Shown: in pieces, positions 34,396-42,717 of the stretch
Numbering within the stretch: position 1 is the stretch's first letter
Layout: each line of letters opens with the position of its first letter
Assembly (NCBI RefSeq): GCF_001605895.1
Contig: NZ_LUAW01000071.1
Span: 33,124-84,676 of the forward strand
Source of the DNA: Acinetobacter pragensis
GTDB taxonomy: Bacteria > Pseudomonadota > Gammaproteobacteria > Pseudomonadales > Moraxellaceae
Length of the DNA stretch: 51,553 bases
Direction of reading: 5' to 3'
Translations under genes and position numbers: made by a program
The notes under the pieces: generated by a model
The model's input: the letters and a program-made list of their open reading frames with translations, nothing else
What the model was told of the DNA's origin: nothing
The model's database searches: none

Positions 34396-36134
34396 GTTTC
34401 ACTCTCCTGTACCGCAGCTTTTGGCGCTTTGGTTTTTTTCACGGGCAAACCCTTATGCTTTTTCACTTTATAGAAAGAATAGCTGAACAGGATGGCCATC
34501 AGCCACATTGCTAAATCAAAACTGGCAATCATCCCTTGTCCATGCGCTATGCTGTTCCAGAGGGCTTGACCGCCGGTCATAAAATTAATGACGGGCAGCA
34601 GCGCAAATGCTGCCGCGGCAAAAGCCAAAAGTTCCAGCCATGCCTGACGGTGTGTGCGGAACATGGCATAAATCAGTGTGATCAGCCAGACGATGAAAAA
34701 GCTGCGGATTTCCCATTCCAAACGATTTTCGAGCTGTGCGGGAATAAAGCGGTTGGCATAAAAATAAGCGGCGCAGGCAATAGGCAGGCCGATAATGGCC
34801 GCAATATTCAGCACTTCAACCGTGCGGTAGCCGAAGGATTTATAGCCTTGCTTTTGCTGCTGCGGCGCACGTTTTACGCACCATAGAATCAGGCCGGTTG
34901 CGATCATCATTGTTCCGACAATGCCGGAAAGGAACAGCAGCCAGCGCAGCGCAATATCAACGCCGCGCGCCTCATGCAAAGTGGTGACTACATTGTAGAT
35001 ACCCATAGGAATGGATGGATTTTGCAGGCGTTCATTTTCATTGCTCATGTCCTTGCCGGTAACACCGTCAAATTGCAGGCTTTGATAAATATTGCGGTGG
35101 GCCACACTTTCACCATGCAAAGCGCGGAGCTCAACTTGAGCCTGGCTGGTATTTGGCGCAATGACGCTGACCGTTCCGATGGGGTTGTCTTTCCATTCCT
35201 GCTGCGCTTTGAGCAGCATAGGGGTTAAATCAGCCAAAGGCGCAGGCAAAACTTCAGGCTGATGGCGGCGTTTACCTTCACCGCGTTCTGCACGATTGTT
35301 CGGGTTATCTTTGGTTCCGGATGAATGTTCTTGATTTTGCGCGCTTGCTTGGCGCCGCTCTTGATTGTTCTGATTGGGACTGCTGTTTTGACCTTGCACC
35401 ATAGCGCGATTCTGTTCTTGCAGAAACGCCCCGCGGTTTTCATAAATTTGCTCAATGCCCCAAGGCATAATAGTGAACAGCAGGAGCAATAAACCACTGA
35501 ACGTAATCATAATGTGGAAAGGCAGTGCTAAAACAGCTGTGGCGTTATGTGCATCGAGCCAAGAGCGCTGACCTTTGCCTGAACGGAAAGTGAAGAAATC
35601 TTTAAAGATTTTTTTATGTGTAATCACGCCGCTGATGATCGCAACCAACATAATCAGTGTTGCGATGCCGACAAACCAGCGGGTCCACATGCGCGGCATA
35701 CCATACAATTCGAAATGGAAGCGGTATAAGAAACTTCCGCCTCGGGTTTCACGGGGTTCTAAAACTTGACCTGTAGCACTATCAATATAAATTTGTTTAC
35801 CGCCACGGCGAGCACGTGGGTTTTCACCCTGTTCACGTACGGTAATTTGCGTGAAATTCTGCCGCGAATTCGGTAGCTGAATATTCCAGCTCCCTGCATG
35901 AGGGTGGTTTTGCTGTAAATAATTCAGCGCAACCTGCGTTTGCTGAGTCTGGGCAGCCTGCGGGACAGACTGGTGCAGTTCTGGCTTCATCCACACGGTA
36001 ATTTCATTTTGAAAGAAACTGAGTGTGCCTGTCAGAAAAATGGCATACAGCAGCCAGCCTAAGACTAAGCTGGACCAAGTATGCAGCCAAGACATGGATT
36101 GACGCGGTCCTTCCGCTTTTGCATCTGGACGCAT
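34392..36134 (-). CDS. PepSY-domain membrane protein, probable ferric-siderophore reductase component
   Basis: This 580-residue inner-membrane protein of the PepSY-TM family is likely to take part in reduction or release of iron from siderophores. TM segments start at about residue 21 (SSLVLGWLLYAIFLTG), then 153-171, 200-222 and further pairs between 390 and 560. A periplasmic PepSY part lies between the first two helices (about 60-135, VYIDSATGQVLEPRE-type QIYIDSATGQVLEPRE). His139, His196 and His207 near the membrane could bind haem, which is inferred. A hydrophilic Gln/Asn/Arg-rich stretch (about 240-295) is inserted in the second periplasmic loop. It is cotranscribed with DUF3649 (1-base gap) and DUF3325. 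Confidence 0.86.
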   Translation of the reverse strand: MRPDAKAEGPRQSMSWLHTWSSLVLGWLLYAIFLTGTLSFFQNEITVWMKPELHQSVPQAAQTQQTQVALNYLQQNHPHAGSWNIQLPNSRQNFTQITVREQGENPRARRGGKQIYIDSATGQVLEPRETRGGSFLYRFHFELYGMPRMWTRWFVGIATLIMLVAIISGVITHKKIFKDFFTFRSGKGQRSWLDAHNATAVLALPFHIMITFSGLLLLLFTIMPWGIEQIYENRGAFLQEQNRAMVQGQNSSPNQNNQERRQASAQNQEHSSGTKDNPNNRAERGEGKRRHQPEVLPAPLADLTPMLLKAQQEWKDNPIGTVSVIAPNTSQAQVELRALHGESVAHRNIYQSLQFDGVTGKDMSNENERLQNPSIPMGIYNVVTTLHEARGVDIALRWLLFLSGIVGTMMIATGLILWCVKRAPQQQKQGYKSFGYRTVEVLNIAAIIGLPIACAAYFYANRFIPAQLENRLEWEIRSFFIVWLITLIYAMFRTHRQAWLELLAFAAAAFALLPVINFMTGGQALWNSIAHGQGMIASFDLAMWLMAILFSYSFYKVKKHKGLPVKKTKAPKAAVQESET

Positions 36135-36135
36135 C

Positions 36136-36483
36136 TTAAGTTCCTGAAATTTTGATGAGGATAAATAGAATCAGGCAAGGAACAACTACGCCTAAGCTGG
36201 CTTTGAGTGTTTTGTTGACCATGAAAACCCAAATAAACACTGCCGCATACAGTAAAAAAGCAATCAGGGTAGCGCTCATGGCGGCACTGGCGCGGTAGTC
36301 AATGAAATACTGCGCAATCAGCACAGCGCTTAAACTTGCCAGTAGGTAACCTCCAACTAAGGCTAAGGCAAAGCGGTAAAAAATCATAAAGCGGTAAGCA
36401 GTTAAGGAGGCTTTTTCCTTATGCTTGCTGGGCGCCGAAGTATTTGGCTTAATTGCCGCGGCATCTAGAGAGGAGCTGTTCAT
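36136..36483 (-). CDS. DUF3649 small membrane protein
   Basis: This 115-residue protein is likely to have three membrane helices (about 32-55, 63-85 and 92-113). It resembles DUF3649, a family commonly encoded before PepSY-TM proteins in iron-uptake clusters. A 32-residue polar N-terminus, rich in Ser/Ala, precedes the first helix. The start at 36483 (MNSSSL) has no good RBS. An ATG at 36543 would overlap a Fur-box-like site and is therefore less likely. It is the first gene of the operon, directly under that site. Confidence 0.82.
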   Translation of the reverse strand: MNSSSLDAAAIKPNTSAPSKHKEKASLTAYRFMIFYRFALALVGGYLLASLSAVLIAQYFIDYRASAAMSATLIAFLLYAAVFIWVFMVNKTLKASLGVVVPCLILFILIKISGT

Positions 36484-36522
36484 TATGTGTAGTTCTAAAG
36501 TCAAAAATATAAATTCAATAAT

Positions 36523-36541
36523 GAAAATGATAACAATTAAC
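36523..36541. promoter_or_regulatory. Fur box upstream of DUF3649-PepSY-DUF3325
   Basis: GAAAATGATAACAATTAAC matches the 19-base Fur consensus at 15 of 19 positions. It lies 40 bases before the DUF3649 start, in the expected operator range. Fe-Fur repression of the operon under iron sufficiency is predicted. Confidence 0.72.
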
Positions 36542-36749
36542 ATTTAGATTTAAAACACTAAAAATACAAACACACGATTATTCTTTAAAAATAAAAAAGT
36601 TTTGAATGAAACGTGGTGAATGCCTATTCACAGAAAAATTAATATTTTTTTAAATAAAGTGCTGAAAATGGTAGATTTTATTCTTTTAAAAAAATGAATG
36701 AACCGCTAGTCTGTGAGATAAATAATAATGTTCATAAGGTAGAAGAATA

Positions 36750-38273
36750 ATGAACAGCATATTTATGGATCCTCATGAATTGATCGATTTGATCTACCAA
36801 ATTCCTTCTGACCCAGAAGCCTGGGAGCAATTTGCCAAAACGCTGATTAAAATTTTAGATGTATCGTATGTGCATATTCAAGCAATTGATTTTACATACA
36901 ATGTCTTATCTTATAGTCATGGGGTGGGCGCCTTAACGCAAGAGTTTTATGCGCAGGCAGAATTGGACTATCTGCATTTTCCTGCATCTGCAGATCCGCG
37001 CTGGCCTGTTTTCTTAAATCCTGAGCGTCAAGGCTGGTATCAGTGCCATTCGCACGTATCGGAAGATTTTGTGCAGTCCTCTGATTTGTATCAGCATATT
37101 TTATTGCCTATAGGACTGAGATATGTGGCTTCGCATGAATTGATCCGCGATGACAAATTGTGCGTCTTTTGGAGCATTAGCACTTCCGCGGCGCGCAAGC
37201 CGCTCAATGCCAACGAGCTGAAGTTTTTAGATCAGTTAACTGTGCATTTAAAACGGATGGTTTCCATTCAGCGCCACATGTATGAGTTTTCTGCACAGTC
37301 GATTGCAGGCTATGCGCTGATTGATAAATTGCCGCAGCCCATCATGCTGCTGAACTTGTCAGGGCAGGCGGTTCACAGTAATGAGGCAATGCAGGGCGTG
37401 CTGGCGCAGGAAAGGTTTATTTCTATTCAGGATGAAAGCAAACTCACGCAACTCATTGAACCTTATGCAAGACAGCTGTCTGAACATTTCTATCATATTG
37501 AATTTTTATTGCGCCGCAGCTTATCAGATCAGCTTTTTCATGAACGCTGCATACAGATGAGCAATGATCGGGGCGAGCCGGTTTATCTTTTTCTCAGTTT
37601 GCTGGCAACGGATCAGGAAAAATTAGTTTTTGGAACCCGGCCGCTGGTTATGCTGACCGTGTACCAGCCTAAAGAGGCGGCGCATTATGCCCAGCTTTAT
37701 CAAATTTTTGACCGCTTTAAAACAGGTGTTATTTTGCTGAGCGAAAACCTGCAGGTTTTTTATCAAAATGCTTTTGCGCAGCGGCTTTTGGCGCAAACTG
37801 AGCTGCTGGGCGTCAGTCACAATCAGCTGTTAAAGACCAGTGCGGATGTACAGGGAAAGCTGAATAATATGCTGACGTCTGCTTTGCAAGATGCAGAGAA
37901 AAATGAGCAGCATCTGATTTTATACAGTCAAGCCGAGCGGGATATTTTAACACTGCAAATATCGGCAATGGATTCATCGGACCTGCAGCGTGCAGATCAT
38001 CAGATGCCAAAAGTGATTGCTGTATTTTTTAAGCAGCTGAATCAGAAGCGTGAATTGGAAGCAGGCTATTTAAAACAGCTGTATCAGCTGACGCCCAGTG
38101 AAATCCAAATTTGCCGCTTATTTGCCAATGGGCTGGATCTTAATGAAATTTCAGAACAGGCTAATTTAACATTGAGTACAGTACGCACTTATTTAAAGCA
38201 GATTTATGTGAAGACCCATTGCACCTCGCAAAGTGAGCTGATGAAACTGCTGATGAGCGCGATGATTGAGTAA
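36750..38273 (+). CDS. LuxR-type transcriptional regulator with PAS-like region
   Basis: This 507-residue one-component regulator has a LuxR helix-turn-helix at the C-terminus (about 445-500). The HTH reads LTPSEIQICRLFANGLDLNEISEQANLTLSTVRTYLKQIYVKTHCTSQSEL. Two PAS-like portions precede it: LPQPIMLLNLSGQAVHSNEAMQ (about 191-212) and FKTGVILLSENLQVFYQNAFAQRLL (about 326-350). The first ~180 residues have no domain I can name. It does not resemble an AHL-binding LuxR domain, and no autoinducer synthase is adjacent. The RBS AAGGTAGAAG precedes the ATG. Its targets are unknown. Confidence 0.88.
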   Translation: MNSIFMDPHELIDLIYQIPSDPEAWEQFAKTLIKILDVSYVHIQAIDFTYNVLSYSHGVGALTQEFYAQAELDYLHFPASADPRWPVFLNPERQGWYQCHSHVSEDFVQSSDLYQHILLPIGLRYVASHELIRDDKLCVFWSISTSAARKPLNANELKFLDQLTVHLKRMVSIQRHMYEFSAQSIAGYALIDKLPQPIMLLNLSGQAVHSNEAMQGVLAQERFISIQDESKLTQLIEPYARQLSEHFYHIEFLLRRSLSDQLFHERCIQMSNDRGEPVYLFLSLLATDQEKLVFGTRPLVMLTVYQPKEAAHYAQLYQIFDRFKTGVILLSENLQVFYQNAFAQRLLAQTELLGVSHNQLLKTSADVQGKLNNMLTSALQDAEKNEQHLILYSQAERDILTLQISAMDSSDLQRADHQMPKVIAVFFKQLNQKRELEAGYLKQLYQLTPSEIQICRLFANGLDLNEISEQANLTLSTVRTYLKQIYVKTHCTSQSELMKLLMSAMIE

Positions 38274-38345
38274 TGTGCAGGCAAGGTTGATGAAATAATA
38301 CAGGCTGGGCCTTAATGTAAACACATTAATGATGAAAAAATAAGC

Positions 38346-38374
38346 AAAAAATAGCAGCCGAAGCTGCTATTTTT
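38346..38374. terminator. Bidirectional terminator between LuxR and Tim44-domain genes
   Basis: The stem AAAATAGCAGC/GCTGCTATTTT around CGAA lies between convergent genes, with runs of A and T at each end. Confidence 0.92.
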
Positions 38375-38384
38375 GATTTCACTA

Positions 38385-39386
38385 TTAGCTTTCTTGCTGA
38401 ATGCCAGCCACTCTCCAGTCTTCGCTAGAGCCGGCAGGTTTCACAAAGTGCCAAACTTCAGCAAATGGCTGAGGAAGGCTGTTCAGATCTTCACTGACAG
38501 TACCTGTAAAGCGGACGCTTACAATATATTGACCGTTTTCTGTAGCAGAGTCGGCAACCATTGCATTCAAATTAGAGAACTCAGCAACGTCCTGATCTTG
38601 ATTGGCCATAATGTCGTTATACATGGACTGATAAAGATCTGGCGTTAAGTAGCGTTGAATTTCCGCAACATTGCTTGCAGAGTTTACAGACTGAATGTGG
38701 TTAAAGCGTTGACGCGCAACACGTAAAAAAGCTGCGGGTTCAGTACCGTCTGGCAATTGGCTGCCAGAGCTGGTAAATGCGCCGCCTGCAAATGGAGCGT
38801 TTCCTGCGGGCGCCTGAGCAGCCGAACCGTTGACAGATTGACCAAAAATATTGGTGTTGTCGCCAGCAGCTGAACGAGGCGCTGCATTTTGCTGACCAAA
38901 AGGTCCGCTATTTACTGAACTTGTGTTCGATGCGCCGTTGTTTGGCGCATACGGGTTATTCGCTAGTTTTTTTTTTGCGCCCATCTTACGGAAAATAAAG
39001 AAGGCAGCAGCGGCAGCAAGTAAAATCCAGATCCAGCTTGGAATACCGCCTTTTTCTTCCTGCGCAGTTTGCGCTTCAGAAGCCGCTTGAGTATTTTTAT
39101 CGTCTGCCATGGCATTAGCAGCAACTGCACCAATTGCAGCGCCCGCTACACCGGCAGCAACCATACCGCCTACATTTGAACCAGACTTAGCTGGCGCGCC
39201 TGCAGTTGCTGGCTGTTGAACTGGAGCAGCTTGACGAGGCTGTTGGTAAGACTGAGCTGGAGCAGCTTGACGGCTCATACCGTGGCTTTTACCGCCACCT
39301 GCACGTTTTGCTTCAGCAGCGAAAGGCGCAACCAATAAAGCAGCGGTCAAAACACCCGCAATCAAACCACGCTGTCGAACTTCCAT
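38385..39386 (-). CDS. Tim44-domain protein with exported or anchored N-terminus
   Basis: This 333-residue protein opens with a signal-peptide-like segment (to AFAAEAKR, about residue 27). It continues with a Gln/Pro/Ala-rich low-complexity linker (about 38-70) and an Ala/Gly-rich segment. A clear membrane helix follows at about 118-132 (WIWILLAAAAAFFIF). The C-terminal 120 residues (from about 213, AAFLRVARQRFNHIQSVNSASNVAEIQRYLTPDLY) form the Tim44 fold, a hydrophobic-pocket domain. Bacterial members are not shown to act in protein import, and the role here is unknown. Confidence 0.87.
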   Translation of the reverse strand: MEVRQRGLIAGVLTAALLVAPFAAEAKRAGGGKSHGMSRQAAPAQSYQQPRQAAPVQQPATAGAPAKSGSNVGGMVAAGVAGAAIGAVAANAMADDKNTQAASEAQTAQEEKGGIPSWIWILLAAAAAFFIFRKMGAKKKLANNPYAPNNGASNTSSVNSGPFGQQNAAPRSAAGDNTNIFGQSVNGSAAQAPAGNAPFAGGAFTSSGSQLPDGTEPAAFLRVARQRFNHIQSVNSASNVAEIQRYLTPDLYQSMYNDIMANQDQDVAEFSNLNAMVADSATENGQYIVSVRFTGTVSEDLNSLPQPFAEVWHFVKPAGSSEDWRVAGIQQES

Positions 39387-39459
39387 TAAATTTTCCTATC
39401 TAGAAATAAAAATATTGCCCTGTATTTATGCAGGCATTCCATCTGAATTTCAATACAAA

Positions 39460-39487
39460 AATCGTTTTTTTTATTAAAAAAACGATT
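39460..39487 (-). terminator. AT-rich hairpin after radA
   Basis: AATCGTTTTTTT and AAAAAAACGATT form a perfect 12-bp stem around TATT. It lies 18 bases past the radA stop on the minus strand. The low GC content makes it a weak terminator. Confidence 0.5.
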
Positions 39488-39505
39488 CAAAACATGAAAT
39501 AGCGA

Positions 39506-40900
39506 TTAAGTCAGTTCTTCACTCAGGTTCATGGCTTCGGTCAAGGCTTCATGCAGGCGCGCAACTGAAATAATATTTACCCCAGAAATAGGGCTTTGCG
39601 GGGCATTGCCGCGCGGCAGAATAATATGTTTAAACCCATGTTTGACTGCTTCTTTCAAGCGTTCCTGACCATTCGGCACAGGACGTATTTCCCCTGACAG
39701 GCCGACTTCGCCAAACACAGCCAATTGCTGCGGCAGCGCTTTGCCTCGAATGCTTGAAGCGCAGGCCAGCAGCACAGCTAAGTCCGAACCTGTTTCTGTT
39801 ATTTTCAAACCGCCGACAATATTGACATAAACGTCCTGTCCTGAGGTTTGCACGCCGCCATGACGGTGCATCACCGCCAGCAGCATATTCAGGCGGTTCT
39901 GATCAAGCCCCAATGCTACACGTCTAGGCTGGCCCTGAGAGTCATCAACCAGCGCCTGAACCTCAACCAGAAGCGGGCGGGTGCCTTCGCGGCTGATTAC
40001 TACAATGGAACCTGGAATCGCTTCATCATAGCGGCTGAGAAAAATGGCTGACGGATTGGATACTTCCCGAAGCCCTTTGTCGGTCATGCCAAAGACCCCC
40101 AATTCATTGACTGCGCCAAAGCGGTTTTTTACGGCGCGGATCATTCGGAAACGGGAGTCCGACTGGCCTTCAAAATACAGCACGCAATCGACCATATGTT
40201 CCAGTACACGCGGCCCCGCCAGCGCGCCTTCTTTGGTGACATGGCCGACCAGAAATAACGATGTGCCGCTGTTTTTGGCAAATCGGGTCAATAAGGCCGC
40301 AGATTCACGGATTTGTGAAACGCCGCCTGGCGCAGACTGCAAGGTTTCTGTATAGAGGGTTTGAATTGAATCTAAAATGGCCACAGCAGGGCGTTCATGC
40401 GCCAAAACTTCGCAAATGCGTTCTACGCAGGTTTCAGCCATGACTTTAAGCCGGTCAGTCGGCAAGTCCAAGCGCTGTGCCCGCAGGGCGACTTGGGACA
40501 GCGATTCTTCGCCAGTGACATACAGGGCAGAACTGTTGGCGGCAGCCATGTGTGTTGCGGTTTGCAATAAAATGGTTGATTTGCCAATGCCGGGGTCACC
40601 GCCAATTAGAACCACTGAACCGGTTACCAGTCCGCCGCCCAATACACGGTCAAATTCTCCAATGCCTGTTGCCAAGCGCGACTCGCGTGAGACAGATACC
40701 TGATTCAATGTCGTGATGGATGCCGCTTGCCCCGCATAGCCCCCGCTGCCCATTTTAGGCTGTGCGCGGTGGCTGACAGCAGGGGCAATACTCACTTCAG
40801 TGAGGCAATTCCATTCACCGCAGTCGGCGCATTGGCCTGACCATTTTGGATGGTCAGCACCGCATTGTTCACATCGATAAATACTTTTTGCTTTTGCCAT
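39506..40900 (-). CDS. radA: DNA repair protein RadA
   Basis: RadA is a hexameric helicase-like ATPase that aids branch migration and processing of recombination intermediates. The protein has 464 residues. An N-terminal zinc finger has four Cys (YRCEQCGADHPKWSGQCADCGEWN). It is followed by Walker A GGDPGIGKST (about 96-105), the RadA-specific KNRFG motif in RAVKNRFGAVNELG, and a Lon-like C-terminal domain (VNIVGGLKI, FGEVGLSGEIRPV). The start at 40900 gives MAKAKSIYRCEQC. A 28-residue longer reading from 40984 begins inside the terminator of the AGCS gene and is rejected. Confidence 0.96.
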   Translation of the reverse strand: MAKAKSIYRCEQCGADHPKWSGQCADCGEWNCLTEVSIAPAVSHRAQPKMGSGGYAGQAASITTLNQVSVSRESRLATGIGEFDRVLGGGLVTGSVVLIGGDPGIGKSTILLQTATHMAAANSSALYVTGEESLSQVALRAQRLDLPTDRLKVMAETCVERICEVLAHERPAVAILDSIQTLYTETLQSAPGGVSQIRESAALLTRFAKNSGTSLFLVGHVTKEGALAGPRVLEHMVDCVLYFEGQSDSRFRMIRAVKNRFGAVNELGVFGMTDKGLREVSNPSAIFLSRYDEAIPGSIVVISREGTRPLLVEVQALVDDSQGQPRRVALGLDQNRLNMLLAVMHRHGGVQTSGQDVYVNIVGGLKITETGSDLAVLLACASSIRGKALPQQLAVFGEVGLSGEIRPVPNGQERLKEAVKHGFKHIILPRGNAPQSPISGVNIISVARLHEALTEAMNLSEELT

Positions 40901-40984
40901 ATGAAATTTTTTGAATACTGTTAAAGAGGTTCTAAATTGCGTTACAGCATACAGTCGATTTGAAATGAATAGAATGCCGGCCAT

Positions 40985-41012
40985 AAAAAAGCTGCCCTTG
41001 GGCAGCTTTTTT
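40985..41012 (-). terminator. Terminator after AGCS symporter gene
   Basis: The stem AAAAAAGCTGCCC/GGGCAGCTTTTTT around TT lies 20-47 bases past the symporter stop codon and just upstream of radA. Confidence 0.92.
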
Positions 41013-41031
41013 GCAGTGAAGCAATTAATAA

Positions 41032-42387
41032 TTAATACAGTTCGCCAGATTTGCGTTTTTCAACAAAGTCTTTGGACTCTTTCACAATCACACTGGATAA
41101 AAGCAGCAGCGCAATTAGGTTCGGTACAGCCATTAGGCCGTTGAACGTATCTGCAAACAGCCAAACCAAATCGAGGCTTGCCACACAGCCGATAAATACC
41201 GAAGCAATATAGATAATGCGGTAAAGCATCACGTATTTTTCGCCCAGTAAGTAAGTGCAGCATTTTTCGCCGTAATAGCACCAGCCTAAAATGGTGGAGT
41301 AGGCAAAGAAAATAATGCCTAAGGTTACGACCCAGCCGCCAACGCCCGGCAGCAGCTGATCAAACACCCGTGTGGTTAACACGGCGCCGGTCTCTCCGCC
41401 AAAGGAATTGCCAGCTAAAATAAAGCCCATGACAAGGACAATACCCGTAATTGAACAGACAATGATGGTGTCAATAAAAGTGCCGGTCATTGAGACTAAG
41501 CCCTGACGCGCAGGATGATCCGTTTTAGCGGCAGCGGCGGCAATCGGCGCGGAACCCATACCGGCTTCATTGGAAAAGACACCGCGCGCGACACCGTAAC
41601 GGATGACTGCGCCAATCGCGCCGCCAGCAACGGCTTCACCTGTAAAGGCATCACGGAAAATCAATTCAAGCGCAGGTATAACCAATTCCAAATGGTTCAG
41701 AATGATGGTCAGGCCGCCAATCACATAACCGACTGCCATAAAAGGAACAATAACAGTCGACGCTTTGGAAATAGACTTAATGCCGCCCAAAATCACCAAG
41801 GCAGAAAGAACAGTGATGACAATGCCGGTAATCCATGTTTGGATGCCCATGCTGTTTTCTACAGCCAAAGCAACTGTATTGGACTGCACTGAGCTGCCGA
41901 TACCGAATGATGCCAGTGTGCCGAACAGCGCAAAAATAATCGCCAGCCATTTCCACTTTAGGCCGCGTTCGATGTAGTACATCGGCCCGCCGGACATCTG
42001 GCCGCTGTCATTTTTAATCCGGTATTTTACCGCCAGTACGCCTTCGCCGTATTTGGTTGCCATCCCGAAGAGGGCTGTCATCCACATCCAAAATACTGCA
42101 CCGGGGCCGCCCAGTACGCAGGCTGTGGCGACGCCTGCGATGTTGCCTGTTCCAATCGTTGCTGAAAGCGCGGTCATTAATGAAGCGAAGTGCGAGATAT
42201 CGCCAGTGTGTGAGTCTGCATGCTTATGCTTGCCGAAGACTTGTTTAAAAGCCAGAGGCAGCATGCGGATTTGCCAAAACATTAAGCGCAGAGTCAGGAA
42301 TACGCCTGTGCCGACAATAAGCACGAGCATATAAGGTCCCCAGACCCAGCCGCTAATCGTTTCCATCATTGTTTGTATATCTTGCAT
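41032..42387 (-). CDS. AGCS-family sodium:alanine/glycine symporter
   Basis: This 451-residue inner-membrane Na+-coupled symporter imports alanine or glycine. The family features are SATIGTGNIAGVATACVLGGPGAVFWMWMTALFGMATKYGEGVLAVKYR, SGGPMYYIERGLKWKW, ANRF-type GVFSNEAGMGSAPIAAAAAKTDHPARQGLVSM and AYSTILGWCYYGEKC. About 11 membrane helices are visible. The ATG at 42387 follows AAGAAGAATTGCCT. An in-frame TTG two codons upstream is a less likely start. A hairpin with a T-run in the leader could attenuate it. It is divergent from cycA, another alanine/glycine carrier gene. Confidence 0.92.
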   Translation of the reverse strand: MQDIQTMMETISGWVWGPYMLVLIVGTGVFLTLRLMFWQIRMLPLAFKQVFGKHKHADSHTGDISHFASLMTALSATIGTGNIAGVATACVLGGPGAVFWMWMTALFGMATKYGEGVLAVKYRIKNDSGQMSGGPMYYIERGLKWKWLAIIFALFGTLASFGIGSSVQSNTVALAVENSMGIQTWITGIVITVLSALVILGGIKSISKASTVIVPFMAVGYVIGGLTIILNHLELVIPALELIFRDAFTGEAVAGGAIGAVIRYGVARGVFSNEAGMGSAPIAAAAAKTDHPARQGLVSMTGTFIDTIIVCSITGIVLVMGFILAGNSFGGETGAVLTTRVFDQLLPGVGGWVVTLGIIFFAYSTILGWCYYGEKCCTYLLGEKYVMLYRIIYIASVFIGCVASLDLVWLFADTFNGLMAVPNLIALLLLSSVIVKESKDFVEKRKSGELY

Positions 42388-42717
42388 AGGCAATTCTTCT
42401 TATGTCGTCCTGAGGAAAAAGCTTGAGTTGTTTAAAACCCAAGCAAGGGGCATGCCATTATGTGAATTTTCCTTATTCTTCTTGGCATGATCTTTATGAA
42501 TTACTGTGTATTTTTTACATACAATTTAAATTTTTACAAGAACAGTGCTTTAAAAAGACCTGTTCATACAGCGGTTTTTTTGATCTATTTTTTATATAAG
42601 AAAAATAAATTAACTTTTCAAATTAATCAGAAAAAACAGATTATGACAATTTTTTTTTCATTTTCTGAGGTTTTTCAGTTAATTTGTCGAAAATAGAATT
42701 TAAAGTTGAAATAATTA
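42388..42717. other. Intergenic region between divergent AGCS and cycA genes
   Basis: These 330 bases are very AT-rich and must hold promoters for both carrier genes. Apart from the leader hairpin at 42416-42444 I see no RNA gene. A 69-codon AT-rich reading at 42487-42696 has no RBS or protein features and is not called. Confidence 0.55.
42416..42444 (-). promoter_or_regulatory. Possible attenuator in AGCS leader
   Basis: On the minus strand GCTTGGGTT pairs with AACTCAAGC (one G-T pair) around TTAAAC, followed by TTTTT. It lies 28 bases before the start codon, a terminator-like element inside the leader. Confidence 0.45.

Noticed and set aside
40901..40984. 28-residue N-terminal extension of RadA
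   Set aside because: It would start next to the upstream terminator, and RadA normally begins MAKxKxxYxCxxCG.
42487..42696. 69-codon reading between AGCS and cycA genes
   Set aside because: Very AT-rich, Lys/Asn/Phe-heavy, without RBS or recognisable protein character.
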